Of a DNA stretch of 16,863 bases, positions 6,499 to 14,204 are shown in pieces. This stretch comes from DAOSVX01 sp964616495 (lineage in GTDB: Bacteria; Bacillota_I; Bacilli_A; RF39; UBA660), in NCBI GenBank assembly GCA_964616495.1, contig CAZTRF010000018.1, forward strand, positions 1 to 16,863. The letters are read 5' to 3'. The notes beneath the pieces were generated by a model that worked only from the letters and a program-made list of their open reading frames with translations, ran no database searches and had not been told where the DNA came from. Each line of letters opens with the position of its first letter. The first letter of the stretch is position 1. The position numbers and the translations under genes were made by a program.

Positions 6499-7359
6499 AT
6501 GGAAAATACTAAGAAAGTTAATCAAGAAATAATTGAAGAATTTGTAGCAGCTCAAGTAAGCGATACTGCAAAAAGATTTGTTAGAAGTCAATTAGAACGT
6601 ATTGTTTTACCAGAAGGAAACTATGATATTTCAATAAGTGATAATTCTTTGAAAGTAGTTAGGGTTGTTACATCACAAGATGGTAATAAACTTTTATACG
6701 TTATCAATTCTGATGGCGGTAATGAACTTTCAATTAGAAAACGTGTAGCGATGATTGAAAAATCTGGATTGGATATAAAAGTAACATCTAGTATGAAAGA
6801 AGAAAGATTTAATCTTTTTCTAGATGCTCGTCCTATTTATCAAAAAAGATCAACTGAAGTTCGTACTGGACTTGAAGGAGCAAGAGACGTTAAAGTAGAA
6901 GTTAGTCAACAACTTACTCAAAAATCCTTTGAAAAAGGTGCTTTATCAAGAATATCAATTAAGAAAAAAGATACTCAAAGGACTAAACCGATAGGAGAAA
7001 CAATTGATGCTTTATATAGTCAATTCGAAAGAGGATATTGCCCAGAATTTGATATGGAAGGCTTAGATAGTACATACGACACTTTAGAAACTAGAAAAAT
7101 TGTTAATGGATGTTATGTCGTTACTTCAAAAGCTTTATATGGTGGTACTTTTGATAGTACAGTTGGTTATGTAAAAGTAAATAGTCATGGCCAAATGGAT
7201 CCATCATTAGCAACTGTTGGTGTTGAAATGGATATTAATCAAGATGAAGCAACTTTATTTGGTGTAGCTGATACTGGTTACAGGAGCAGTCATGCTATAA
7301 ATCCAATAGATATTACTAATAACGTTATTCGTAAACTTGAAAAAGTAAACCCAGAATAA
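6499..7359 (+). CDS. Soluble protein of unknown family
   Basis: The 286-aa product has no signal peptide, membrane segment or motif that I recognise. It starts with a charged helical stretch (about 1-35), continues with beta-rich sequence to about 100, has a polar, lysine-rich linker (about 105-170), and ends with a second beta-rich region containing YVVTSKALYGGTFDST and FGVADTGYRSSHAINP. The start is ATG 6499: GGGGG (6488-6492) lies 6 nt upstream, and the upstream GTG at 6457 is inside the promoter. It is a single-gene unit that ends at the hairpin at 7358-7384. Its promoter and leader match those of the gene at 5416, although I see no similarity between the two proteins. Function unknown. 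Confidence 0.75.
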   Translation: MENTKKVNQEIIEEFVAAQVSDTAKRFVRSQLERIVLPEGNYDISISDNSLKVVRVVTSQDGNKLLYVINSDGGNELSIRKRVAMIEKSGLDIKVTSSMKEERFNLFLDARPIYQKRSTEVRTGLEGARDVKVEVSQQLTQKSFEKGALSRISIKKKDTQRTKPIGETIDALYSQFERGYCPEFDMEGLDSTYDTLETRKIVNGCYVVTSKALYGGTFDSTVGYVKVNSHGQMDPSLATVGVEMDINQDEATLFGVADTGYRSSHAINPIDITNNVIRKLEKVNPE

Positions 7360-7384
7360 AAAGAATCTTACGATTCTTTTTTTA
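7358..7384. terminator. Bidirectional terminator between the orphan gene and the radical SAM gene
   Basis: AAAAAGAATC (7358-7367) and GATTCTTTTT (7372-7381) form a 10-bp stem around TTAC. T-runs follow on both strands. The stop codon of the minus-strand gene lies in the loop. Confidence 0.8.
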
Positions 7385-8276
7385 TGCCCTGATAAGTATT
7401 TCTTTTAACCATTTCTTTATCAATATCATTTAATAGACAAAACTTTTTAATTAACCATTTTGGTTCGATTAAATCATCTATTTTAGGATCTCCCGTAATA
7501 CGATGAATCACTATTTTTTCATCTAATACCTCTAACTGATTAATAACTATATCAATATATTCATTTTTAGTTAAAACATAAAAAGGCTTTTCGTTATACA
7601 TATCTGCTAAAGGGGTATTTTTAATAATATGAAGCATGTGAATCTTAATTCCATCAATATGAAGATGATTTAAATATTTGGCCGTTTCAATCATTTCTTC
7701 TTTGGTTTCGGTAGGAAGACCATTAATAATATGAACTACAACATTAATATTCTTTTTTTGTAGTTTTTTAACCATTTTTTCAAAATTAGCTAAAGTATGA
7801 CCCCTTCTAATTAACTTTAGGGTTTTTTCATGCATGCTTTGAAGACCTAATTCAATTGTTAAATCAGTTCTTTTATTTATTTCCTCTAAATAGTCTAATA
7901 CCTCATCTGATATAGCGTCACTCCTCGTGGCTATATTTAACCCCACTATGGGAAAAGATAAAACCTCTTCATATTTTTCTCTTAAGATATTTAAGGGGGC
8001 ATAAGTATTGGTGTTAGTTTGAAAGTAAGCAATATACAAAGCATTCTTCCATTTTTTAGATAAAACCTTTATTCCTTCTTCAAATTGAATTTTTAAAGGT
8101 ACCTCTTTTTCCAATGAAAAGTATTTACTTCCTTCGCTACAATAAATACATCTATTTTTATTAGGACATTCCTTAAAAGCATTTAAAGTAACTTTAAATA
8201 CCTTTTGGCCATACCTGTTTTTATAATAATAATTAAGAGTATGATATCTTTTATTATCGGTAGCATATTTCCACAT
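7368..8276 (-). CDS. ytqA: YtqA-like radical SAM protein (TIGR01212 family)
   Basis: A 302-aa radical SAM enzyme of the TIGR01212/YtqA type, related to the Elp3 radical SAM superfamily. It binds S-adenosylmethionine and a 4Fe-4S cluster; the substrate of the family is not known to me. Cluster ligands are Cys37, Cys43 and Cys46 (ECPNKNRCIYC). Further family blocks are GLNIATRSD, ELGLQS with a following HEKTLKLIRRGH, and HIINGLPTE. The length is normal. In relatives I remember, the loop between the first two cysteines is longer (CPNRDG...GGC); here it is CX5CX2C. The start is ATG 8276, with a modest GGTGA site. An extended -10 lies at 8292-8300 on the minus strand, which gives a very short leader. 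It is divergent from the GH31 gene. Confidence 0.85.
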   Translation of the reverse strand: MWKYATDNKRYHTLNYYYKNRYGQKVFKVTLNAFKECPNKNRCIYCSEGSKYFSLEKEVPLKIQFEEGIKVLSKKWKNALYIAYFQTNTNTYAPLNILREKYEEVLSFPIVGLNIATRSDAISDEVLDYLEEINKRTDLTIELGLQSMHEKTLKLIRRGHTLANFEKMVKKLQKKNINVVVHIINGLPTETKEEMIETAKYLNHLHIDGIKIHMLHIIKNTPLADMYNEKPFYVLTKNEYIDIVINQLEVLDEKIVIHRITGDPKIDDLIEPKWLIKKFCLLNDIDKEMVKRNTYQGIKKES

Positions 8277-8291
8277 AAAATCACCAAACCA

Positions 8292-8300
8292 ATTATAACA
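8292..8300 (-). promoter_or_regulatory. Extended -10 promoter of the radical SAM gene
   Basis: On the minus strand TGt-TATAAT reads from 8300 to 8292, with no clear -35. Transcription would start near 8285, about 9 nt before the ATG. Confidence 0.55.
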
Positions 8301-8312
8301 TTGTTTTAATTA

Positions 8313-8341
8313 TTGAGCATTTTAAATTGATGTGGTATTAT
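8313..8341 (+). promoter_or_regulatory. Promoter of the GH31 gene
   Basis: TTGAGC (8313-8318), a 17-bp spacer and TATTAT (8336-8341) with an extended TG at 8333-8334. Start predicted near 8348, followed by a GGTGAT ribosome site at 8360-8365. Confidence 0.65.
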
Positions 8342-8369
8342 TAAGTTATAGTAAAAAGTGGGTGATATA

Positions 8370-10781
8370 ATGGCTGAATTAGCTAAACATTTTAAAATAA
8401 ATTCTAATACTGCTAAAAGCAAACCTTCAGCAACGTTTAAAGGGGATAATTATCGTATTACTATTTTAAGTGAACTTTTAATTAGGCTAGAATATAGTCC
8501 CACGGGGGCCTTTTTAGATAAGCCTACTGAATTTGCTGTTTTTAGAGATTTTGAAGTCCCAGCAATGGGAGTTAATCAAGATGATAGATATTTAATGATA
8601 ACCACTAAATATTTCAAAATGGAGTATGCTAAAAATAAACCGTTTAAAGGGTCAGCTTTAGCAAAAGACTCTAATTTAAAGATTAAACTTTTAGAAACTG
8701 ATAAAACCTGGTATTATGGCCATCCTGAAGCTAGAAACTTTTTAGGAACCAATTCAAATATTACTGAGTTTATTACCAGAAATAATTTGACTAAAGGTTT
8801 GTATTCGACTGATGGCTTTGCATCTATTGATGATAGCGATAGTTTGGTTATTGAGGATGATGGATATCTAAGAAAAAGAAATGATGATGAAATAGACATA
8901 TATTTGTTTATGTATAAAAAAGATTTTGGGCCATGTTTAAAGGATTATTTTAAATTAACTGGCAAACCAGCTTTAATTAGAAGAAGTGCTTTAGGTATTT
9001 GGTGGAATAAAGATGAAGAGTATGATTTTAATGGCTTAAAAAGATTAATTGCGAAGTTTAATAAAAATCAAATTCCTATTTCTAATATAGTATTAGGTAA
9101 CTATTGGAGTAAAAAAGATAAGGGCAATTCTAATAATAAAAGAACCGGATACACAATTGATGACAACTTATTCCCAAGCCCAACTGAATTGACAACTTAT
9201 CTTCATGATAGAGGAATTGCTCTAGGATTAAACATTGATCCTAGCGAAGGAATTCTTCCTAGTGAATTGGCTTATAAAAGCATTCAGAAAGAAGTCAAAT
9301 TAGAAGAAAATCAAATAATTAATTTAAATATATTCGATAAATATGTTATTAACACTCTTTTAAATAAACTATTAAAACCTTTAAATAATTTTGGAGTGGA
9401 TTTTTTCTTTATTGATTATTTAAACAAAAATTATGAACAAATGAGAGCCTTAAATTATTATATTTTTAATAATTATAGTATTGACGATAAAAAAAGAGGC
9501 ATGATTATGGCTTATAATGGACTTAAAGCTAGTCATCGCTATCCTATCTATTATTCGGGTCAAACTACAGTTAGCTGGAAAACCTTAAATAATTTGCCTT
9601 ATTATAATTCTAGAGCTGGTAATATTGGACTTTCATGGTGGAGCCATGATATAGGTGGATATAAAGATGGGATTGAAGAGCCGGAGCTTTATGCTAGATA
9701 TGTAGAACTGGGAACTTTTAGCCCTATATTTAGATTAGCTAGCAATAAAGGTAAGTATTATAAAAGAGAACCATGGCTTTGGGATGTGAAAACCTTAAGT
9801 ATTGTTAAAGAATACTGTACTTTAAGACAAAGATTAATTCCATATTTATATACTGAAGGATATAAATACTACAAAACTGGATTGCCTATTGTTCAGCCGT
9901 TATATTATAAATATCCAGAAATAGTTGATGAACCAACTTATCGTAATCAATACTTTTTTGGAACTGAGTTATTTATAGCTCCGATTACTACTAAAAAAGA
10001 TGAAATTATGAATAGAGTAGTTCAAAAATTATTTATTCCAAATGGGACTTGGTATGAGTTTAAAAGTGGTAAAAAGTTTCCAGGTGGTAAAAGATACATC
10101 ACTTTTTATAAAGATGAAGACTATCCGGTATTTGCTAAAAGTGGTTCAATTATTCCTTTGGGAGTATTAGAAGCCAATAAAAATGTTACTAGCTCTCCAA
10201 AAGAAATGGAAATACATATCTTTCCGGGAATGAGTAATACCTATAATTTATATGAAGATGATGGTGAATCAAGACTTTATGAAGAAGGATTTTATATTGT
10301 AAGTAGCATAGATTATAACTATCTACCCAATAATTACACGGTAATTATTAGACCTCTTGAAGGTAAAAGTGGAATTATTCCTCCTAAAAGAGATTATACT
10401 ATTCGTTTTAGAAATACTAAAGAAGCTGAAGATGTTATTGTTTATTTAGGAGACTCAAAATGGGAATGTACTAAAGAAACGGAAGATGTTGATTTTATTG
10501 TTAAAGTAAAAGATGTTCCTACTACTAAACAGTTAACTATTAATTGTAAAGGAAAAGATATTGAAATAGATTCTATAAGATTGGTTAATGATGAAATTGA
10601 CTTAATTCTTAGTGATTTGCAAATTGAAACAGCATTGAAAGAAAAAATAGCAGAAATTATATTTAGCAATGAAGAAGTTAGAAAGAAAAGAATTCAAATT
10701 AGAAAACTAAAAAATAGTGGTTTAGAAAAAATATTTATTAGAATGTTCTTAAAATTACTTGAATATATAGCAGAAATTTAA
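8370..10781 (+). CDS. Glycoside hydrolase family 31 protein with altered acid/base residue
   Basis: The 803-aa protein has the GH31 layout: N-terminal beta-sandwich (about 1-200), (beta/alpha)8 barrel (about 205-530), beta domains (about 540-700), and an extra C-terminal helical tail (about 710-803). Barrel landmarks are GIWWNKDEE, VLGNYWS, FFFIDY with nucleophile-position Asp349, and LSWWSHDIGG at 421-430. In GH31 enzymes the acid/base Asp lies in an SGD motif after the nucleophile. Here the motif is YYSGQTTVSW, so Gln398 replaces it. No signal peptide is present, so the protein is cytoplasmic. GH31 members act mainly on alpha-glucosides, alpha-xylosides and related sugars; the substrate here is unknown. 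I prefer ATG 8370 (GGTGAT 4 nt upstream) to GTG 8358. No sugar transporter or regulator lies beside it. It is transcribed alone; the next promoter overlaps its end. Confidence 0.9.
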   Translation: MAELAKHFKINSNTAKSKPSATFKGDNYRITILSELLIRLEYSPTGAFLDKPTEFAVFRDFEVPAMGVNQDDRYLMITTKYFKMEYAKNKPFKGSALAKDSNLKIKLLETDKTWYYGHPEARNFLGTNSNITEFITRNNLTKGLYSTDGFASIDDSDSLVIEDDGYLRKRNDDEIDIYLFMYKKDFGPCLKDYFKLTGKPALIRRSALGIWWNKDEEYDFNGLKRLIAKFNKNQIPISNIVLGNYWSKKDKGNSNNKRTGYTIDDNLFPSPTELTTYLHDRGIALGLNIDPSEGILPSELAYKSIQKEVKLEENQIINLNIFDKYVINTLLNKLLKPLNNFGVDFFFIDYLNKNYEQMRALNYYIFNNYSIDDKKRGMIMAYNGLKASHRYPIYYSGQTTVSWKTLNNLPYYNSRAGNIGLSWWSHDIGGYKDGIEEPELYARYVELGTFSPIFRLASNKGKYYKREPWLWDVKTLSIVKEYCTLRQRLIPYLYTEGYKYYKTGLPIVQPLYYKYPEIVDEPTYRNQYFFGTELFIAPITTKKDEIMNRVVQKLFIPNGTWYEFKSGKKFPGGKRYITFYKDEDYPVFAKSGSIIPLGVLEANKNVTSSPKEMEIHIFPGMSNTYNLYEDDGESRLYEEGFYIVSSIDYNYLPNNYTVIIRPLEGKSGIIPPKRDYTIRFRNTKEAEDVIVYLGDSKWECTKETEDVDFIVKVKDVPTTKQLTINCKGKDIEIDSIRLVNDEIDLILSDLQIETALKEKIAEIIFSNEEVRKKRIQIRKLKNSGLEKIFIRMFLKLLEYIAEI

Positions 10782-10787
10782 TATAAT
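10759..10787 (+). promoter_or_regulatory. Promoter of the T-box leuS operon
   Basis: TTGAAT (10759-10764), a 17-bp spacer and TATAAT (10782-10787), overlapping the last codons of the GH31 gene. Start predicted near 10794, at the beginning of the T-box leader. Confidence 0.75.
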
Positions 10788-10793
10788 ACACAT

Positions 10794-10978
10794 ATAAAGC
10801 AATGAAAAAGAATAGTAGTAATATAAAGTTTTGTAGAGACTTAGTGATTGGTGAAAACTAAGAACTTAGTATTATGAACTCATCTTTGGAGCTATTGGGT
10901 TGATTCCCCATATCGAATTTAGAGAAAAAATTAAGGTGGTACCACGGCATTTTCGTCCTTAGAGGAAGATGCTTTTTT
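10794..10978 (+). ncRNA. T-box riboswitch, leucine specific (tRNA-Leu sensing)
   Basis: This leader senses uncharged tRNA-Leu and controls transcription termination. Stem I can form between 10811-10816 and 10891-10896, with AAAG/CTTT (10825-10828 and 10884-10887) above it. An AGAGA bulge (from 10835) and a distal hairpin (CTTAGT/ACTAAG, with TTGGTGAAA in the loop) are typical stem I elements. The specifier is most likely CTC (Leu) at 10879-10881, in the context GAACTCAT. The T-box sequence AAGGTGGTACCACGG lies at 10933-10947, with the TGGT that pairs with the free tRNA acceptor end. The competing terminator hairpin runs from GCAT 10947 to ATGC 10972 and ends in six T residues (10973-10978). 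The leuS gene downstream agrees with the leucine assignment. The exact stem I boundaries were read by eye. Confidence 0.93.
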
Positions 10979-10991
10979 AATAGGAGGAAAT

Positions 10992-11342
10992 ATGAAATAT
11001 TTTTTGTACTTTATTGTAATTTTTATTATTATATTTATAATTCAATTTTGTTTTGTTAATTTAAAAAAAATTAAAAAGAAAAAATATAATAAAATAGGTG
11101 AAATTAATTATTTGGTTATAAAATTTAAATTGGATCCTAAAAAAATTAAATACAAAAATTTAAGTACTATTACATGTAGTTTAAATGCTTTGATAATCTC
11201 ATTTACATCAGTAATCATAATTTTTATTGATATAGCCTTTATATGGAAGATGTTGATTGGGTTTGTATTACTATTTATGCTCATATATGCAACTTATGAA
11301 ATATTAGGAAGAATGTTAGTTAAGAAAGGATGGAAAAGGTAA
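10992..11342 (+). CDS. Small membrane protein in the T-box leuS operon
   Basis: A 116-aa protein with three hydrophobic helices (about 2-22, 59-80 and 84-103). A strongly basic cytoplasmic-type loop (KKIKKKKYNK) follows the first helix. The C-terminus is basic (KKGWKR). Family unrecognised; similar small membrane proteins of unknown role occur in Firmicutes. A strong AGGAGG (10982-10987) precedes the ATG, only 13 nt after the T-box terminator. It is therefore the first gene under leucine T-box control and should be induced when tRNA-Leu is uncharged. Its stop shares one base with the leuS start (TAATG), so leuS translation probably depends on it. It might be a transporter-like or insertase-like accessory, but no evidence favours either. 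Confidence 0.78.
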   Translation: MKYFLYFIVIFIIIFIIQFCFVNLKKIKKKKYNKIGEINYLVIKFKLDPKKIKYKNLSTITCSLNALIISFTSVIIIFIDIAFIWKMLIGFVLLFMLIYATYEILGRMLVKKGWKR

Positions 11343-14194
11343 TGTATAATTTTAAAAAGATTGAAAAAAAGTGGCAAAAGTATTGGGATGATAATAAAAC
11401 CTTTAAAACTGATATAAGGGATTTTTCTAAGCCAAAATTTTATGCTTTAGATATGTTTCCTTATCCTTCAGGAGTAGGATTACATGCCGGACATCCGGAA
11501 GGATATACTGCCAGTGATATTATTGCTCGAATGAAAAGAATGCAAGGATTTAATGTCCTTCATCCAATGGGTTTTGATTCTTTTGGACTTCCTGCTGAAC
11601 AATATGCTATTAATACTGGTAATCATCCTGAAAAGTTTACAAAAAAAAATACTGATACTTTTAGGACTCAATTAAAAATGTTAGGTTTTTCTTATGATTG
11701 GGATCGAGAAATTTCTACAACTGATCCTAGTTTTTATAAATGGACTCAATGGATATTTAAACAGTTGTATGAAGATGGTTTGGCTAAAAACGTCCTTATG
11801 CCAGTTAATTATTGTGAAGAATTAGGGTGTGTACTAGCTAATGATGAAGTTATTGATGGTAAGAGCGAGCGTGGAGGATACCCTGTAATTAGAAAAAATA
11901 TGAAACAGTGGGTAATTGATCTTCCTAAATATGCTGAAAAATTACTAGAGGGTTTAAATCACATTGAATGGCCAACTTCTACTAAAGAAATTCAAAAAAA
12001 TTGGATTGGTAAGAGTACTGGAGCTGAAGTAATATTCAAAGTTGCTAATACCAATAAATCTTTTACAGTATTTACTACTAGAGTAGATACCTTATTTGGA
12101 GTTACTTACTGTGTATTATCTCCAGAGCATCCTTTAGTAAATGAAATTACTTCTAAAGAAAAAGCAAAAGAAGTAAATGCCTATCAAAAAATATGTGCTT
12201 CTAAATCGGATTTAGAAAGAACTGAACTTAATAAAGAAAAAACCGGAGTTTATATTGGAGCTGATGCTATTAATCCAGTTAACGGCAAAAAAATACCTAT
12301 TTGGATTTCCGATTATGTTTTAGCTAATTATGGAACAGGAGCTATTATGGCAGTTCCTGCTCATGATGAAAGAGATTATGATTTTGCAGTTAAATTTAAT
12401 ATTCCGATAATACAGGTATTAGGGAAAAGTTTTAATGGTAAAAACGAATCAACTATTAGGTCTGATAAAAAGCTTACCAACAGAACGGTTGTTAATGTTA
12501 TAGTAAAACATCCCGACAAAGAAGAATATTTAGTGTCAAAAAACAACAATTTCAATTGGACCGTTTATGTAATGGGAGGAATTGAAGAAGGAGAAACTCC
12601 TATTGAAGCGGCTAAAAGAGAATTGGCAGAAGAAACTGGATATTGTGATATTAAGAATTTTAAAGAAATGGAGTTTATTTATTTTGATAATTTCTATGCT
12701 CGTCATAAAGATGTTAATCGTCATTTAGAATGTCATACTGTTATTTTAGAATTAAATTCATTAAAACAAAAAGAAGTAAGCGAAGAAGAAAAAGCCGGAA
12801 TTGAATTAATGTGGATACCTAAAAATCAATTGTTAAATACTATAACTACTGCAGCCCATTTATATGATACTGAAAGGTTATTAAAAGGAGAATGTGCTTA
12901 TACTGAAGATGGAGTACATCTTAATTCTGAATTTTTAAATAATATGGGAAAAGAAGAAGCTATTAACGTAATGATTGAATGGCTGGAAAAAAACAAATGT
13001 GGAATTAAAAAGATTAATTATAAAGTAAGAGAATGGATTTTTGCTCGTCAAAGATATTGGGGAGAACCTATTCCAATAATTCACTTGGATAATGGAAAAG
13101 ATATTTCTTTAAAAGATAAAGAATTGCCATTGATTTTACCAGCATTAGATGATTATAGACCTACTAAAGATGGCTCTAGTCCTCTAGAAAGAAATAAAGA
13201 ATGGGTTAATATTGAAATAGACGGAATGAAAGGCAAAAGAGAAACTAGTACTATGCCAGGATCGGCTGGATCTAGTTGGTATTTCTTAAGGTATATAGAT
13301 CCTCGAAATGAAGAAGCTTTTGCTGATCAAGAACTATTAAAACATTGGATGCCAGTAGATTTATATATTGGCGGACCTGAACATGCTGTAGGGCATTTAT
13401 TATATTCTAGAATGTGGAATAATTATTTATATGATAAGGGTTTATCTCCAGTATCAGAGCCATTTAAAAAATTGGTTCATCAAGGAATGATATTAGGAGC
13501 AAACGGTTTAAAAATGGGAAAAAGGTTTCCAGAATATGTGGTTGATCCTAATAAGGTGGTTGAAAGCTATGGAGCAGATACTTTAAGACTATATGAAATG
13601 TTTATGGGGCCTTTAGAAGCAGATAAACCATGGAATAACACCGCTATGATAGGAGCTAATAAATTTTTAAATAGGGTTTGGACTTTATTTGAAACTAAAC
13701 AAATAATAAATACTCCAAATAAAAATTTGGATAAGATATATCATCAGACAGTAAAAAAGGTCACTAATGATTATGAAAATTTAAGTCTTAATACAGCTAT
13801 TAGTCAAATGATGATTTTTACTAATAGTGTAAGTAAAGAAGAAATATTTCCTAAAGAATATGCTGAAGGATTTATTAAATTATTAAATCCTATTGCCCCC
13901 TTTATTACTGAAGAACTATGGGAGATGTTAGGCCATAATGAAACTATAGCCTATGAAAAATGGCCAACTTATGATGAATCCAAAACTATTGAAGAAACTG
14001 TTGAAATAGGAATTCAAGTGAATGGTAAATTACGAGGAAGCCTTTCTATTTCTATAGATTTAGATGAAGAAAAAATAAAGAAGATGGCTTTAGAAGAAGA
14101 TAATGTTAAAAGACATCTTCAAGGGAAAGAAATAATTAAAATTATTGTTATTAAAAATAAAATAGTAAACATCGTAATAAAAAAGGAAGACTAA
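11342..14194 (+). CDS. leuS: Leucyl-tRNA synthetase with Nudix domain inserted in CP1
   Basis: This 950-aa class I synthetase charges tRNA-Leu. The HIGH motif is HAGH (48-51) within GVGLHAGHPEGYTA. The CP1 editing domain is present, with TTRVDT at 245-250 and GTGAIMAVPAHDERDYDFA ending near 349, including Asp345. An insert of about 140 residues (about 379-516, nt 12476-12889) then carries a full Nudix box: Gly412, Glu418, and RELAEETGY at 426-434. The sequence returns to normal LeuRS at AYTEDGVHLNSEFL, then FARQRYWGEPIP and TMPGSAGSSWYFLRY. At 724-728 KMGKR replaces KMSKS. The C-terminal domain is complete (IQVNGKLRG). The start at ATG 11342 (MYNFKKIEKKWQKYW) matches the family and overlaps the previous stop; the ATG at 11330 would add four residues. 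The length exceeds the usual 800-860 because of the insert. It is controlled by the T-box leader. Confidence 0.97.
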   Translation: MYNFKKIEKKWQKYWDDNKTFKTDIRDFSKPKFYALDMFPYPSGVGLHAGHPEGYTASDIIARMKRMQGFNVLHPMGFDSFGLPAEQYAINTGNHPEKFTKKNTDTFRTQLKMLGFSYDWDREISTTDPSFYKWTQWIFKQLYEDGLAKNVLMPVNYCEELGCVLANDEVIDGKSERGGYPVIRKNMKQWVIDLPKYAEKLLEGLNHIEWPTSTKEIQKNWIGKSTGAEVIFKVANTNKSFTVFTTRVDTLFGVTYCVLSPEHPLVNEITSKEKAKEVNAYQKICASKSDLERTELNKEKTGVYIGADAINPVNGKKIPIWISDYVLANYGTGAIMAVPAHDERDYDFAVKFNIPIIQVLGKSFNGKNESTIRSDKKLTNRTVVNVIVKHPDKEEYLVSKNNNFNWTVYVMGGIEEGETPIEAAKRELAEETGYCDIKNFKEMEFIYFDNFYARHKDVNRHLECHTVILELNSLKQKEVSEEEKAGIELMWIPKNQLLNTITTAAHLYDTERLLKGECAYTEDGVHLNSEFLNNMGKEEAINVMIEWLEKNKCGIKKINYKVREWIFARQRYWGEPIPIIHLDNGKDISLKDKELPLILPALDDYRPTKDGSSPLERNKEWVNIEIDGMKGKRETSTMPGSAGSSWYFLRYIDPRNEEAFADQELLKHWMPVDLYIGGPEHAVGHLLYSRMWNNYLYDKGLSPVSEPFKKLVHQGMILGANGLKMGKRFPEYVVDPNKVVESYGADTLRLYEMFMGPLEADKPWNNTAMIGANKFLNRVWTLFETKQIINTPNKNLDKIYHQTVKKVTNDYENLSLNTAISQMMIFTNSVSKEEIFPKEYAEGFIKLLNPIAPFITEELWEMLGHNETIAYEKWPTYDESKTIEETVEIGIQVNGKLRGSLSISIDLDEEKIKKMALEEDNVKRHLQGKEIIKIIVIKNKIVNIVIKKED
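12476..12889 (+). other. Nudix hydrolase domain inside LeuRS (inserted segment)
   Basis: Residues of about 379-516 of LeuRS form a complete Nudix fold by pattern: an early strand (NRTVVNVIVKH), the GG-initiated Nudix box at 412-434 fitting GX5EX7REUXEEXGU with no mismatch, then strands and ELMWIPKNQL, where Nudix proteins usually have a W/E-x-P-x-x-E/Q-L element. Base use is like the flanking leuS, so there is no sign of a recent insertion. Reading frame is continuous on both sides. Confidence 0.93.
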
Positions 14195-14204
14195 CTTCCT
14201 TTTT
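14180..14204. terminator. Bidirectional terminator between leuS and femAB
   Basis: AAAAAGGAAG (14180-14189) pairs with CTTCCTTTTT (14195-14204) around ACTAA, with further T residues on the plus strand and an A-rich flank that gives T residues on the minus strand. Both stop codons lie in the loop region. Confidence 0.8.

Noticed and set aside
8358..8369. GTG start at 8358 for the GH31 gene
   Set aside because: GTGGGTGAT is itself the ribosome-site region for the ATG at 8370.
10442..10669. Open frames antisense to the GH31, U32, leuS and eno genes
   Set aside because: They are mirror readings of strongly conserved coding sequence, with no ribosome sites and hydrophobic or serine-rich low-complexity content.
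12536..12724. Separate Nudix gene or a frameshifted leuS
   Set aside because: The frame is continuous from the HAGH motif through the Nudix box to the C-terminal domain, with no internal stop and no internal ribosome site, so it is one fused protein.
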